Positions 17,201-24,942 of a DNA stretch of 64,000 nt are shown here, one piece after another (within the stretch, counting starts at the first letter, position 1; each line of letters starts with the position of its first letter). The translations under genes were made by a program, and so were the position numbers. The notes below the pieces were generated by a model. That model had not been told where the DNA came from, made no database searches, and saw nothing but the letters and a program-made list of their open reading frames with translations. Where the stretch lies: positions 1-64,000 of the forward strand of contig NZ_CP109444.1 in assembly GCF_036227225.1 (NCBI RefSeq). The letters are read 5' to 3'. Origin of the DNA: Streptomyces sp. NBC_01478 (lineage in GTDB: Bacteria; Actinomycetota; Actinomycetes; Streptomycetales; Streptomycetaceae).

Positions 17201-17379
17201 TCGGAGGCTGTCCTGGCCGCTGCGGACGGGATGGGAGGTGTCGGGAAGCTCAGAGGCCGATTACCCGCCCAGCGCGGAGCCTGGTCGGACGGCTCGGTCA
17301 GGGCTTCGGCGGGGTTGTCCGGCACGGCAGCGCCGGAAGACGCCTCACCGGCGGTGTGGGATGAACGCGAGGAGGGCAC
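14299..17379 (-). CDS. Tap-like telomere protein fused to Phd-like and DnaB/RecA-like domains
   Basis: A protein of about 1026 residues. The frame is open to 17601, but GGAG at 17387-17390, seven bases before the GTG at 17379, and the motif-rich AT-containing DNA upstream favour this start. Residues ~97-190 hold two tandem Phd/YefM-like units (TTLHEARSKLRQMIDAA; THSVADARKKLGDLI). A Pro/Ala linker follows. Residues ~410-620 resemble a DnaB C-terminal RecA fold (GIRTLDDALGGLQPGRFYLV; Walker B LVVVDRLQ), but the P-loop reads APGAGSSL and lacks the Walker lysine. Residues ~700-1026 resemble Streptomyces Tap (LDTNASFLSA ... GGFDPKRSGVYHL ... RRPDWMHIIRSQA). With the Tpg-like gene directly downstream, telomere maintenance is the best inference; a plasmid helicase is the alternative. 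Confidence 0.6.
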   Translation of the reverse strand: MPSSRSSHTAGEASSGAAVPDNPAEALTEPSDQAPRWAGNRPLSFPTPPIPSAAARTASEDAGRRHGEDSQPESVEGSLDEPGTAAAPDAETPHVPTTLHEARSKLRQMIDAAIQGEPTPLTRGPHHALLTTPAHATELGWDLTQATTHSVADARKKLGDLIQYGAEGHPQVLCRHKTPVAVLLPAAADGTPTPPAPQAEPAPDTAAPAATAAPDSTTPPPEGQQAVQNPLPTATAAEAEAVKDLVPAPTTTPAEAATTPTTPSEPLPEPAPAAQDTPAPAHTPPASPGIPPATPTGSPAANAPTPATPTPGPPALRHPVTPTAALPAASSAPPELGPPQPGPLAPVPATPSTGHETAIPASGPPVITAPRTPRRLAALAQALDTVLPATVPAGETPTPTSLMGLPTGIRTLDDALGGLQPGRFYLVAAAPGAGSSLIATAAARTSALDQHQPVLYAASGLTRADIAARIVAAHLPVDYRRLRAGRLTPTEQDDTAALHHHLASAPLYIDDGTDLTTDAIAESVPDLPGLALVVVDRLQTTEDPRVPLSGPVQITDAAQALAHLARTHELPVLAAVDTDDPQLIAALSLDITIILTRDADQIHATITERDLGPQATLTLHADLAHARITDPATPYASPTTPAPPPAASLHTPAQPPQVPLPAPTSPPPDPTPTQPAPTAHTAAARRPSPRPATAPPPSEGGYANRDYSYFTGMITRAVDEALHDHDGDITAATEALVKKAVPNAMALFEATRVGGNYEHTVYPETLEFLRKKTKDGADEIWEGRHNWTNTHLTDALQNGTHPPITVNALDTNASFLSAFKTHLPIGALIHDPHGGFDPKRSGVYHLPTRPTWHHTDLPDPIGNRREDGPVLLDDATIRLLIRCARLGLCEAPHITECWTSGTSEGLLEKFRRVLTEARTNAIKADDMVTVEYIKSMYSKFTSTIGESSVNRDIRRPDWMHIIRSQAFANLWYKSHRAHGNGLTVVRVRGTDELHVAGDWRTVFTEGRLTTQMKQKDQYPLPRKSAR

Positions 17380-17513
17380 CCTGGGACTCCAAAGCAGAAG
17401 CGGCAAGCGGGTTGCGAGGGGAAGGTCGGGCAGTCGGCTCGGCAGCGGCCGCCAGCAGGATGCGGAACGACCATGCCGCCAAAAATGTAACGCTGCCACC
17501 CATCCTAGCTGAC

Positions 17514-17544
17514 GGTACATAACATTGGCGCGAATTATGTAACG
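17514..17544. promoter_or_regulatory. Inverted TACATAA pair upstream of the tap-like gene
   Basis: GGTACATAA at 17514-17522 and AATTATGTAAC at 17533-17543 face each other across about 10 bp (cores TACATAA and TTATGTA). The same core occurs in the low-GC leader at 82-98 and 279-294. The spot is ~135 bp upstream of the preferred start of the tap-like gene, so an operator or initiator site controlling that operon is likely. Confidence 0.5.
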
Positions 17545-17637
17545 CCAGGGTTGGCGTCGCGGGTGATCCCGCCCGGTCCTGCCCGGGAGGATGGTTGGCA
17601 ATGGGCGGAAGGCGGCAGACAGGTGGTCCGGGAGCCG

Positions 17638-18320
17638 TCAGGCTCCATGGGCAACCTGCCCCGTGGGGGTGGCGCGCTCTACCAAGACCTTCAACTGGGC
17701 TCGGAAGGCGGCCTGCTCAGCGGCCCGCGCTTGCTTCTGGGCCTCGTCCTCCGGCTCGTCGTCACCCTCGGGTTCGTCGTAGTCCTCGTACAGCCAGTCG
17801 TCCACAGCCTGCCGATACGCCCTCTCGCACATCCGTTCCTCGTAGTCCTCGTACGTCTCGTCCGGATGGACCTGCCCGGTGCGGCGCTTGATCTCCCCGT
17901 CGCGCTCGCGGCGTTCCAGGTACTCCTGCACGACCGGGTCGCCATCCGCGCATGTATACCCCCCTCTCATGGGCAGTTCTGGCGGCTGCAGGTGGTGCTC
18001 AATACGGTCGAGGACCGCCTGCCACTCGCCGGCGGGCACGTCGAAGGCTTTCAGGAGCGCGGCCAACTGCTCACGGCTGGGCAGGATGTCCCCGCCCAGG
18101 ACAGGTGGGCCGTCGAACGCGGCACCCGGTGCCCGTCGGCGCCGGTCGCCCGCTCGATGGCGCTGTACGAGGGCTGGCCGGCCCGCAGGCTCAGCCGGGT
18201 CAATGCCTGTCCCAGGGAGGGCCGGGATACGGACCTGCCGGCCCGCAGGCCGCGGCCTGCCAGGTGCGGGCGCGCCTTCTCGATCGCGGCCGCCTTCCAC
18301 AACTTCCGGGCTGGCCCCAC
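17638..18320 (-). pseudogene. Frameshifted helix-turn-helix protein gene
   Basis: Two overlapping minus-strand frames together make one protein. The upstream frame (18320 to about 18105) reads PSLGQALTRLSLRAGQPSYS, AIERATG and STAHL, a Streptomyces HTH front. Just after STAHL it runs into nonsense. The other frame picks up with VLGGDILPSREQLAALLKAF and continues to 17638 through an acidic C-terminus (DDWLYEDYDEPEGDDEPED). One missing base near 18103-18106 explains the break. It may be a real pseudogene or a sequencing error. The gene is divergent from the TIR gene, 72 bp away, and could have been its regulator. Confidence 0.65.
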
Positions 18321-18392
18321 AGCAACAGTCGCCGGCTGAGCCTGCTCCCACGCAACTCATCAGTGTCAGAGCTGGGACTTATCATCCGACGC

Positions 18393-19901
18393 ATGAACGA
18401 CGAAGTAGCCAAACACGTCTTCATCTCCTACGTCCGTGAGGACTCGGATCAGGTGGACGGCCTCTGCGCTGTCCTGGAGGCGGCCCAGATCCCGTACTGG
18501 CGCGACCGCAAGGACCTCGGGCCGGGCGATGCCTGGAGAGCCAAGATCCGGGCGGCGGTCAGAGACAGATCACTCGTCTTCCTGGCCTGCTTCTCGGACA
18601 GCTCCCGGGCCAAGGACAAGTCCTACATGAACGAGGAACTCGCCCTCGCCGTCGAGGAGTTCCGCCAGATGCCACCCGGACGCGTCTGGCTGATCCCTGT
18701 GAGACTCGACGCGGGCGACGTCCCCGACTGGGACCTGGGGGCAGGACGTGTGCTGAGCGACCTCAACTACTCGGACCTGTTCGGCAAGGACCACATGGCC
18801 CACGCGGCCAGGCTCGTCACCACGATCAGTCGCCTGCTCGGTGAGAAAAGGCCCGACCCGGCTACCGCCCTCGCCGCCGTCGAGCAGGCAGCCTCCGCGG
18901 ACCGGGCGGACCTTCTCAAGCGACTCACCAAGGAGATGCTCCTCGAACCCTCACGGCGCATTGAGTTGGACGACCTGGTCTCGCAGGAAGTCCAGCGTGT
19001 GCTCGCAGTCCTCAAAGACACGGGCCGGCTGACCGGACCGCTGGACGGCACGAACGAGGAGCAGATCGTTCGTATCGCCGAGGAGGCACAAGACCTTTGG
19101 ACCCTCTCCGAGCCGTTCTGTGCGTCGCTTCAGGTGGCGTCTCGTTGGGGAACGCCCGAATCGTTGACGCCGTGGACGAGTGGCATTCGCTCCTTCGTCG
19201 CGGCGGCGACCAAACCGGAGAGCGGGAAGGCGGCGCTCATCGAACTCCGCCACCTCCCGGGCATGGTTGGCATCATGACCGCCGCGCTCGCGTGCGCATC
19301 GAGCGGCAACTGGGCCAGCCTCAAGTCACTCGTCGTCGACCCGTCGGTCAGGGACAAGTACGAGCAGAAGCCGACACCCATCATCGAAGCAACCGATCCG
19401 CACAAGCCGTTCGGCGGCTCCGCGAGCTTGGTTGCCAATGCCCTCGCCCGCGCCACCACGACGGGAAGGGACTTGGACGAGGCGTTGAAGGACTTCACGG
19501 AACGCAGGGACGGCATGTACCACACGCCGGTTGCCGAGTGGCTGCATCACGTCCTTCGCCCGATCTTCTCGGACCAGTGGCCAGACGATGACGCGTACAG
19601 CGCGGAGTTCGACCGGGCCGAAGCGGTGCTCGGGTTGCTCGCCCAAGACGTGGTGAACGTGCGTGCGGCCGCAAACCCGCAGAAGCCGTCGTGGAGCCGC
19701 TCCCACTGGTACGGGCGGTCGACCTGGCGGTCCGAGAGCCACGGCAACGCAGTTGCCGACCTCGTGCACGAGGACGAGACTCAAGGTGCCCAATGGGGCC
19801 CTCTCACCAGTGGGTTGTTCGGCGGCGACAAGGACCGCGCCCGGGCTGCACTAGAGGCCTACCAGACGACCTTCAACAAAATCGCGAGCCAGCAGTTCTA
19901 G
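18393..19901 (+). CDS. TIR-domain protein
   Basis: A 502-residue protein, ATG at 18393. Residues ~6-130 form a TIR domain: KHVFISYVREDSDQVDGLC (strand A and helix), IPYWRDRKDLGPGDAW (BB-loop region), SLVFLACFS and a conserved acidic helix MNEELALAVEEF carrying the likely catalytic Glu, then RVWLIPVRLD. Bacterial TIR domains commonly degrade NAD+ or make signalling nucleotides in phage defence. The ~370-residue C-terminal part has no recognised NTPase or sensor motif and may recognise a trigger directly. No Thoeris-type partner lies beside it; the divergent neighbour is the broken HTH gene. Confidence 0.75.
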   Translation: MNDEVAKHVFISYVREDSDQVDGLCAVLEAAQIPYWRDRKDLGPGDAWRAKIRAAVRDRSLVFLACFSDSSRAKDKSYMNEELALAVEEFRQMPPGRVWLIPVRLDAGDVPDWDLGAGRVLSDLNYSDLFGKDHMAHAARLVTTISRLLGEKRPDPATALAAVEQAASADRADLLKRLTKEMLLEPSRRIELDDLVSQEVQRVLAVLKDTGRLTGPLDGTNEEQIVRIAEEAQDLWTLSEPFCASLQVASRWGTPESLTPWTSGIRSFVAAATKPESGKAALIELRHLPGMVGIMTAALACASSGNWASLKSLVVDPSVRDKYEQKPTPIIEATDPHKPFGGSASLVANALARATTTGRDLDEALKDFTERRDGMYHTPVAEWLHHVLRPIFSDQWPDDDAYSAEFDRAEAVLGLLAQDVVNVRAAANPQKPSWSRSHWYGRSTWRSESHGNAVADLVHEDETQGAQWGPLTSGLFGGDKDRARAALEAYQTTFNKIASQQF

Positions 19902-19997
19902 CGGGCGCTGGCGATGCCCGCCTCCTCGAGTCAGGTTCGCTCGGCGCCAAGACCAGCCTCCGCTACACAACTGCCATCACCGTCACGGCGGGCGCGC

Positions 19998-20582
19998 TCA
20001 ACGTCGGCGAGGCGCGCGCGCATCCCGATGGTGGAAGTGAGGCAGGGGTTCATCGGTGAGCCCCCGCCAACTCACGTCGGGAACTTCGAGTCTTGTTGCC
20101 TCCGATCCGCTACGCCAGTTGATCAGAGCGCCTACCACGAGTTCGATGTAGTCGAGCATTTCCCCGATCATCCCATCGGTATCGACGGCAGCTACTTCTC
20201 CCGGGTCCGAGGACGCCTGCTTTCGCATGACCCCCAGCGCTTCGAACACCAAGTTGTAGGTGTCAGCTACAGCCAGGCGTAGTGGTGGTTCCGATAACGC
20301 GGAAAACCGGACAATGCACATGTCGCCGAACTTGTCCGCTGCCTGCCACAGCGTGGACCAGTCACCGCGAGGCGGCTGCCATGGCTGTGGCCTGAAGGCT
20401 GCATGGAGTTGGAGCAGCCCCTCCGCGATGTCCTCTGCAGCTCCGAACGCTAGCTGTTCGCGCGCGGACTTCCTCTCATGCCATCTCGTAGCGTAAAACG
20501 TGCCGACGGCGAGGACACCAGACAACAGTGCCCCCAGCAGCGCGGAGCCGCTGCCATCCCAAAAGCCCCCCGCAAGATTCAC
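19998..20582 (-). CDS. Membrane-anchored hypothetical protein
   Basis: A 194-residue protein when started at the GTG at 20582; the frame is open further upstream but with poor coding character. One transmembrane segment near the start (SALLGALLSGVLAVGTFYAT) is followed by a basic stop (RWHERKSAREQ), so the rest should be cytoplasmic. The body is helical. The last ~20 residues are His/Arg-rich. Family not recognised. It converges with the TIR gene, 96 bp away. Its layout (short membrane anchor, helical body) resembles the orphan at 23502-24173. Confidence 0.5.
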   Translation of the reverse strand: MNLAGGFWDGSGSALLGALLSGVLAVGTFYATRWHERKSAREQLAFGAAEDIAEGLLQLHAAFRPQPWQPPRGDWSTLWQAADKFGDMCIVRFSALSEPPLRLAVADTYNLVFEALGVMRKQASSDPGEVAAVDTDGMIGEMLDYIELVVGALINWRSGSEATRLEVPDVSWRGLTDEPLPHFHHRDARAPRRR

Positions 20583-20986
20583 AGCCCGCCCCCAAGCAAC
20601 GCGACTACGGCAAACCCCGCTCTGCCAAGCGTTCACAGAGGCCGTGACAGATGCGCCGGATCTTCGCCAATGTCGCATGTGGTCCCGAATTGAGTCGCCC
20701 TCCGGAACCATCACAGCACTGCCGATCCTTACCAACCACCCACAAAGCGGGGCCCGTTAGGTCGCCATGGTGGAACTACTACACGTCGCCCAGCCAGCTT
20801 GAGCATCCTGAGCCGGTTGGCATGGTCTTCCGCGACACCGGGGTTCCATGGGTTGGCAGAGGCCAGCGGCGACGGCGGTGAGCACCTCGCTGGCCAGGGG
20901 ATTTCCGGCGTCGGCCCCGGGCTCACAGCGCCCACGGATCAGTGCTGAGGGCGAACGCGGTGGCGTCTGTCTCCGGGGGAAGCAGG

Positions 20987-21517
20987 TCAGGCGCGTCCTC
21001 GATCAGGGGTCGTGTCGCCCTCCGAGGCTGGCCAGCCGAACGGGTCCGTATGCTCGATGTCGTCCGTCCAGTAGCCGTACCGGTCGCCGAGTACCGACAG
21101 TAGTGCCTGAGGGTCGAGCCGGCCGGGGCGGATGGCGAGGCCGCGCGCAGTGCTCACCGCAGCCACGGACAGATGCGAGCGCAGGGCATGTTCGGTGAAT
21201 GCCTCGGCAGGAACAGACGGGTCGTCGGGAAGCTCGGGTGCCTGCATGGCGGCGAGGATGCGAGCTCGGTGTTCCGAGGAATCGCCCAGGGAGGGGCGCA
21301 GGTCCTGCTGCTGGGCGCGATGGTTTCCGGCGGCGTTGGCGATGGCGGTCAGCAGGTGCCAGTCGCGCCACCCTTCCTGCCTCAACTGCGTGGCTGTACG
21401 CCGGAAGCCGGGGTCCGCGGCCAGGCGGGGAAGGGTGTATCTGGGCCTTGCACCGACAGGGGCGGGCCCTGCTCTGATGGCTGCTGACTCCAACCGATGC
21501 GTGAACAGGGACTGCAT
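20987..21517 (-). CDS. Hypothetical protein
   Basis: A 176-residue protein from the ATG at 21517. A strong terminator hairpin at 21547-21577 lies just upstream, so longer in-frame starts would put the terminator inside the gene. Helical, with GWRDWHLLTAIANAAGNHRA in the middle and an acidic C-terminus. Family not recognised. The lack of room for a promoter after the hairpin suggests either a very compact promoter or a 5'-truncated gene. Confidence 0.45.
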   Translation of the reverse strand: MQSLFTHRLESAAIRAGPAPVGARPRYTLPRLAADPGFRRTATQLRQEGWRDWHLLTAIANAAGNHRAQQQDLRPSLGDSSEHRARILAAMQAPELPDDPSVPAEAFTEHALRSHLSVAAVSTARGLAIRPGRLDPQALLSVLGDRYGYWTDDIEHTDPFGWPASEGDTTPDRGRA

Positions 21518-21546
21518 GGGTCTCGCGTTGCAGCGCGGGACCGCTG

Positions 21547-21577
21547 AGAGCCGGTACCGCCCTGCGGTACCGGCTCT
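21547..21577 (-). terminator. 14-bp perfect hairpin
   Basis: AGAGCCGGTACCGC and GCGGTACCGGCTCT flank a 3-nt loop, with TTG following on the plus strand. It lies about 115 bp after the stop of the minus-strand gene at 21692-21997 and probably ends its transcript. Confidence 0.65.
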
Positions 21578-21691
21578 TGCTGTGTGACGTGCGCGTTTGC
21601 CCGGCTGGGTCGGCAGCCTGCTCGCCCTGCGCGGTGCCGGTGACATCGTCGGCGAGATGCCGACGGCGAGCCTGGGCCGCTGGGAGCGGAC

Positions 21692-21997
21692 TCAGTCGAC
21701 GGCGAGTGCGTCCAGCAGCTGCCGCAGCGCCTGCACGGCATTCCGTGTACCGGAGGCGTCCACCGCCTCGAGCACCGTCGCCGCCGGGTCGAGGACAGCG
21801 GCCAGGCGCCCGGCCCGGATCGAGGCCGGCACATCGCGCAAGGTGGCCCGGACGACGGAGCCGTTCCATCGCATCCTGGCCAGATCCCCGGCGAGCGTGA
21901 ATTCCCCGTCCGCCGGGAACCAGCTCCCGCTCTCGTACTCCGCCAGGAGTACGAGAGCGTCCCGCTCAACGGCATCGGTCAGCGCGGCAGTGGCCAT
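21692..21997 (-). CDS. Hypothetical protein, 101 aa
   Basis: A compact frame with good codon use, starting MATAALTDAVERDALVLL. It mixes helices with a short beta-rich centre (SGSWFPADGEFTLAG) and ends in a helical ALRQLLDALAVD. No known family recognised. It is a single gene with its own terminator at 21547-21577. Confidence 0.5.
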   Translation of the reverse strand: MATAALTDAVERDALVLLAEYESGSWFPADGEFTLAGDLARMRWNGSVVRATLRDVPASIRAGRLAAVLDPAATVLEAVDASGTRNAVQALRQLLDALAVD

Positions 21998-22210
21998 ACG
22001 CTTTCAACGAGCCACAGCGTCCCGCGTGGCGGTGCAGGCGCGCTCAAACAGTTGTGATTGTCGACCATTCGTGGGGCCAGGAACGTGCATCCGGGGCGGC
22101 GCCCCCAGGCGGTGGGCGGTTTCGACCTCTGCCTGGGGGTGATCACCACGGGCGAAGCGCATGGTGATGCCGACCGTAGTGAACGTCGCCTGGAGTCAAA
22201 GACGAGCGTG

Positions 22211-22723
22211 TCAGACCTGCGGGTTGCCATTGGCGCTCTGCGCGGCGACCGGCTGCAGCGCGTCCCAGTGTTCGACGATCTTGCCGTTCACGTCGAAGCG
22301 GAAGGTGTCGACTTCGACGGTGCCGCGGTCGGCGGCATTGAACTTGGACAGGCTTTCCACGACGACGAGGTTGTCCTGGGTGATAGTCCGCTTGAAGTCC
22401 AGGGAGATGTCCGGGTACTGCTTGATGTAGCTGGTGATTCCGGCGACGAACGCGTCGCGGCCGTTGCCGATGTTCGGGTTGTGCTGGATGTAGGTGCGGG
22501 CACTGATGTACTTCTCTGCGGCCTTCTTCGCGTCGTGTTCGTTGAACGCGATGTTCAGGACCCCGATCGCGGCCCTCTCGTTCCTCCACTCCCGGTTGGA
22601 GGCCTGGGAAGCGACTGCCGTACCGCTGTGGTTCGGAGTGGCAAGCGCGGTCGGGGCGAACAGGGCGCCGGCGGCGAGGGAGGCCGCGACGGCCGGCAGG
22701 GCGATACGAAGCTTGCGGTTCAT
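22211..22723 (-). CDS. Secreted SnoaL/NTF2-like protein
   Basis: A 170-residue protein. Residues 1-28 are a clear Sec signal peptide (basic MNRKLR, hydrophobic core, cleavage near TALATP). The mature part is a SnoaL-like NTF2 fold: FNEHDAKKAAEKYIS, YIQHNPNIGNGRDAFVAGI, then alternating strands ending KIVEHWDALQPV. The 'YIQHNP' and 'EHWD' elements are shared with many predicted ester-cyclase/SnoaL-like proteins. The substrate is unknown. A related unsecreted protein is at 55484-56101. GGAG-poor DNA precedes the ATG, so the start is set by the signal peptide. Confidence 0.75.
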   Translation of the reverse strand: MNRKLRIALPAVAASLAAGALFAPTALATPNHSGTAVASQASNREWRNERAAIGVLNIAFNEHDAKKAAEKYISARTYIQHNPNIGNGRDAFVAGITSYIKQYPDISLDFKRTITQDNLVVVESLSKFNAADRGTVEVDTFRFDVNGKIVEHWDALQPVAAQSANGNPQV

Positions 22724-23194
22724 GGGAGTGATCTTTTCCTTTTCGGACAGAGGATGACGAGCCGGTCACGGAACCGGGCCCACATTCCGTGGGTGCTGGG
22801 CTGTGACCTGCTTCGATCCTCCTGTCGACTGCCCCCGGGTGCGAGGTCTCCAGCGGAAAGCTTGTGGTCAGAATGCGACACGCGCGGAGGTGTCCGATGC
22901 ACGGCGGCCGCTCCGCACTCCGGGGGGGGGACCGGTCTACGTGTGGTGGGTGTCCGGCAGCGGTCCGCAAGGCCGCCCACCACCTTTGAACAGGCGAGTC
23001 CCGCCCGGGGCATGCTCAGTCAGAGAGCACCGGCATCTCGACCGCCATGCTCCTTGGCGCCCCGCAACACGAGTACTGGCCAAGCGGAGCAGTTCCATGG
23101 TTGGCGTCTCGTGACGGTTCTTGCCGGCAACCGTCTCGGGTACCAAGCCGAGCAACTCTGAGGCAGCCCAAGCACCGGATGGGGAGATTCAGAT
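22724..23194. other. Region without a supported gene
   Basis: About 470 bp. It contains a run of ten G residues near 22921-22930 and short open frames of Arg/Pro-rich composition on both strands. None has a ribosome binding site or a recognisable product. Nothing else is seen. Confidence 0.4.
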
Positions 23195-23428
23195 TCAGAT
23201 ATCGCCGTCATGGTCGCTGCCCAGGGCTCGGGACCGGGGTTCATCGCTGAAGGATGCTGCACACCGTCCGGGATGCCGGCAGGCCGGGCCGCCCAGAGGG
23301 ACGGGCGTTCCGAGAACCGTGACCCACTCGGTGGGCGTGGCAGTGAGCGGAGCCAGGTAACCATCCGGCCTCGCTTCTTCGGAAAGGTCATCGCAGCTTC
23401 CGCTGGTGTAGATCAACGCCACGGTCAC
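23195..23428 (-). CDS. Small hypothetical ORF
   Basis: A 77-codon frame starting at GTG. It reads smoothly (LIYTSGSCDDLSEEARPDGY, then a Pro/Thr-rich middle). Coding character is moderate. It lies 73 bp after the end of the membrane-anchored gene on the same strand and could follow it in a transcript. No family recognised. Confidence 0.3.
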   Translation of the reverse strand: MTVALIYTSGSCDDLSEEARPDGYLAPLTATPTEWVTVLGTPVPLGGPACRHPGRCAASFSDEPRSRALGSDHDGDI

Positions 23429-23501
23429 GAGTTCAGGAAAGACGAGGTCGACCTGGCGCGCGGTTTTCGCATCTCTCGCCTATAGGCCAGCGAGGCCGTT
23501 C

Positions 23502-24173
23502 TCATTCTTCGCCGGCCAGACCCGGCCGCTGCCGCCCCATCCGTGGGGAACGCACGCTTGTCGGGGACCGCGTTGCACCACCTGCAGACAGACCGCGCAC
23601 CGCCTGCTCGATTCCCGCCAGTTTCACCTCCAACTGCTTCGTTGGCCGGGTCTCCAGCAAGACCCACGCCATCGCGTCGAGGTCGACGGTGTACTCCATC
23701 GTCTCTACCGCCCCAGCAGGGCCGTCCGTATTCACCGTGAACGTGTACACGCGAGGCAAGGCGGTGTTCTGAAATCTCTCCTGGTTATCCAGAAGGAAGG
23801 TCAGGCGCCGCCCTGGCGGCAGCATGGGCATGGTTCGGGCCAGCACCTCCTGAATGACCCGCGTCAGGTCGGGCTGTCCTTCCGGAGGGGTCCAGCCCGA
23901 CTCCAGCGGAGGGTCGCAGGAGATGTGGACGTTGCGGGCAACGGTCGAGCCGACGTTCTCGATGACGAGCACGATTCCGCCGCTGCTGAGCTCAGGTTGA
24001 ATGTCGACGATCACGTACGGCTCGTTTTGCTCCCGGTGGATACGTTCCGCCAAGGCGAGCTGTTGAGCGGCTGATCTGCGGGCGATGTGCGCCTGCCAGG
24101 CGCTGATGACGGCCGCAACAACAGCGACAACAACTGCCCAGTCGCTGGCATCGATGGCCTTGAGGTGGTCCAT
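23502..24173 (-). CDS. Membrane-anchored hypothetical protein with beta-sandwich-like domain
   Basis: A 223-residue protein. Residues 12-30 are a single hydrophobic segment (WAVVVAVVAAVISAWQ) followed by RRSAAQQLALAERIHREQ, so it is probably anchored by its N-terminus. The middle is beta-rich (PYVIVDIQPELSSGGIVLVI ENVGSTVARNVHIS), resembling uncharacterised proteins of accessory regions that read 'ENVGxTxARNV'. The tail is low-complexity. It has no enzymatic motif. Function unknown. Overlaps no neighbour; the next gene upstream is a broken JAB-like frame. Confidence 0.55.
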   Translation of the reverse strand: MDHLKAIDASDWAVVVAVVAAVISAWQAHIARRSAAQQLALAERIHREQNEPYVIVDIQPELSSGGIVLVIENVGSTVARNVHISCDPPLESGWTPPEGQPDLTRVIQEVLARTMPMLPPGRRLTFLLDNQERFQNTALPRVYTFTVNTDGPAGAVETMEYTVDLDAMAWVLLETRPTKQLEVKLAGIEQAVRGLSAGGATRSPTSVRSPRMGRQRPGLAGEE

Positions 24174-24182
24174 GAGCTGACG

Positions 24183-24510
24183 CTATCCGCCGAGACTGAC
24201 AGCGCATCGTACGCAGCCGTCACCGGTGCTGTCCGGCCAGTCGCGCCACCCTGCACGTCGGCACCAGGCACGTCCTGGCCTCACCCCCTGCCCGGCCGGC
24301 GGCTCGTCCGTCCGACGTCGCGCGCGAGCAACACCAAGCGCTGTACCAGGTCGCACAGGGAGGATGTCGGTGTCCGTGCTGCGGCGGGACCGGGGGGCCG
24401 GGGGGCCGGCGTGGCAGACGACGGTGTCGTCGCGATCGTGACGACCCAGAAGGATGCCCCCCGGTTTCGGTGTCGTGGTCGTTGATGGCCAGCTCCATCG
24501 ACCTGGGCAC
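24183..24510 (-). pseudogene. JAB/MPN-like gene fragment with a frameshift in a C6/G6 run
   Basis: From a GTG at 24510 the frame reads MELAINDHDTETGG, then breaks. The next frame continues ILLGRHDRDDTVVCHAGPPAP. Joined, this gives the opening of a prokaryotic JAB (JAMM) domain, whose hallmark is an acidic residue before GG-I-L-L-G. The join falls in six C on the plus strand (24457-24462): removing one base restores the frame. The rest degenerates into Arg/Pro-rich sequence with no H-x-H motif, so the gene is also truncated. Confidence 0.45.
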
Positions 24511-24525
24511 AGGACAGTCGCATGA

Positions 24526-24771
24526 TCAGCCTGGTAGGTCCTGGTCGTCGGCACGGTCGTCCGGTGCCGGTTCGCCGGGTGGCGGGGGCTGGGACTGTCG
24601 CTCCCGCGTGGTCCATGCGCCGTAGAGCGCTGCAAGAGCGGCGGCGATGCCGACTATGGAGCCTGCCGAAACGCCGCGGAGTGTGAGCACAACACCGGCG
24701 GTCAGGATCGAGAGGAAGACGATCATGTCGAGGACGCGGTTGGAGTGCAGGCGCTGATGGTTCCTACCCAT
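24526..24771 (-). CDS. Small two-helix membrane protein
   Basis: An 81-residue protein. Residues 14-35 (LDMIVFLSILTAGVVLTLRG) and 38-52 (GSIVGIAAALAALYGAWTT) are two hydrophobic helices. A Pro/Asp-rich soluble tail follows. The family is not recognised. It stands alone and diverges from the HTH/membrane gene at 24943. Confidence 0.5.
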   Translation of the reverse strand: MGRNHQRLHSNRVLDMIVFLSILTAGVVLTLRGVSAGSIVGIAAALAALYGAWTTRERQSQPPPPGEPAPDDRADDQDLPG

Positions 24772-24942
24772 GGTGTCCTTCCGTTCCGAGTGGTTCAGCG
24801 GCCCGTCGGCTGTTCAGCGACGCTGCCAGCCGGGCCTGCACCCTTCGTAACCGCGGCGCGTCGGCTGTGGAAGAGATTCTTTGTTGCGTGGACGAAAGCG
24901 CTGGTCAGAATTTTTGCGTGGACCTGCGGGTAGCCTCATGTC

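Noticed and set aside
17380..17601. Extended N-terminus of the tap-like protein up to 17601
   Set aside because: It would put the TACATAA inverted pair inside the gene and includes a rare TTA codon and poor coding character. GGAG before GTG 17379 is a better start.
22918..22932. Run of ten G residues
   Set aside because: A homopolymer in non-coding DNA; no gene or quadruplex arrangement around it could be supported.
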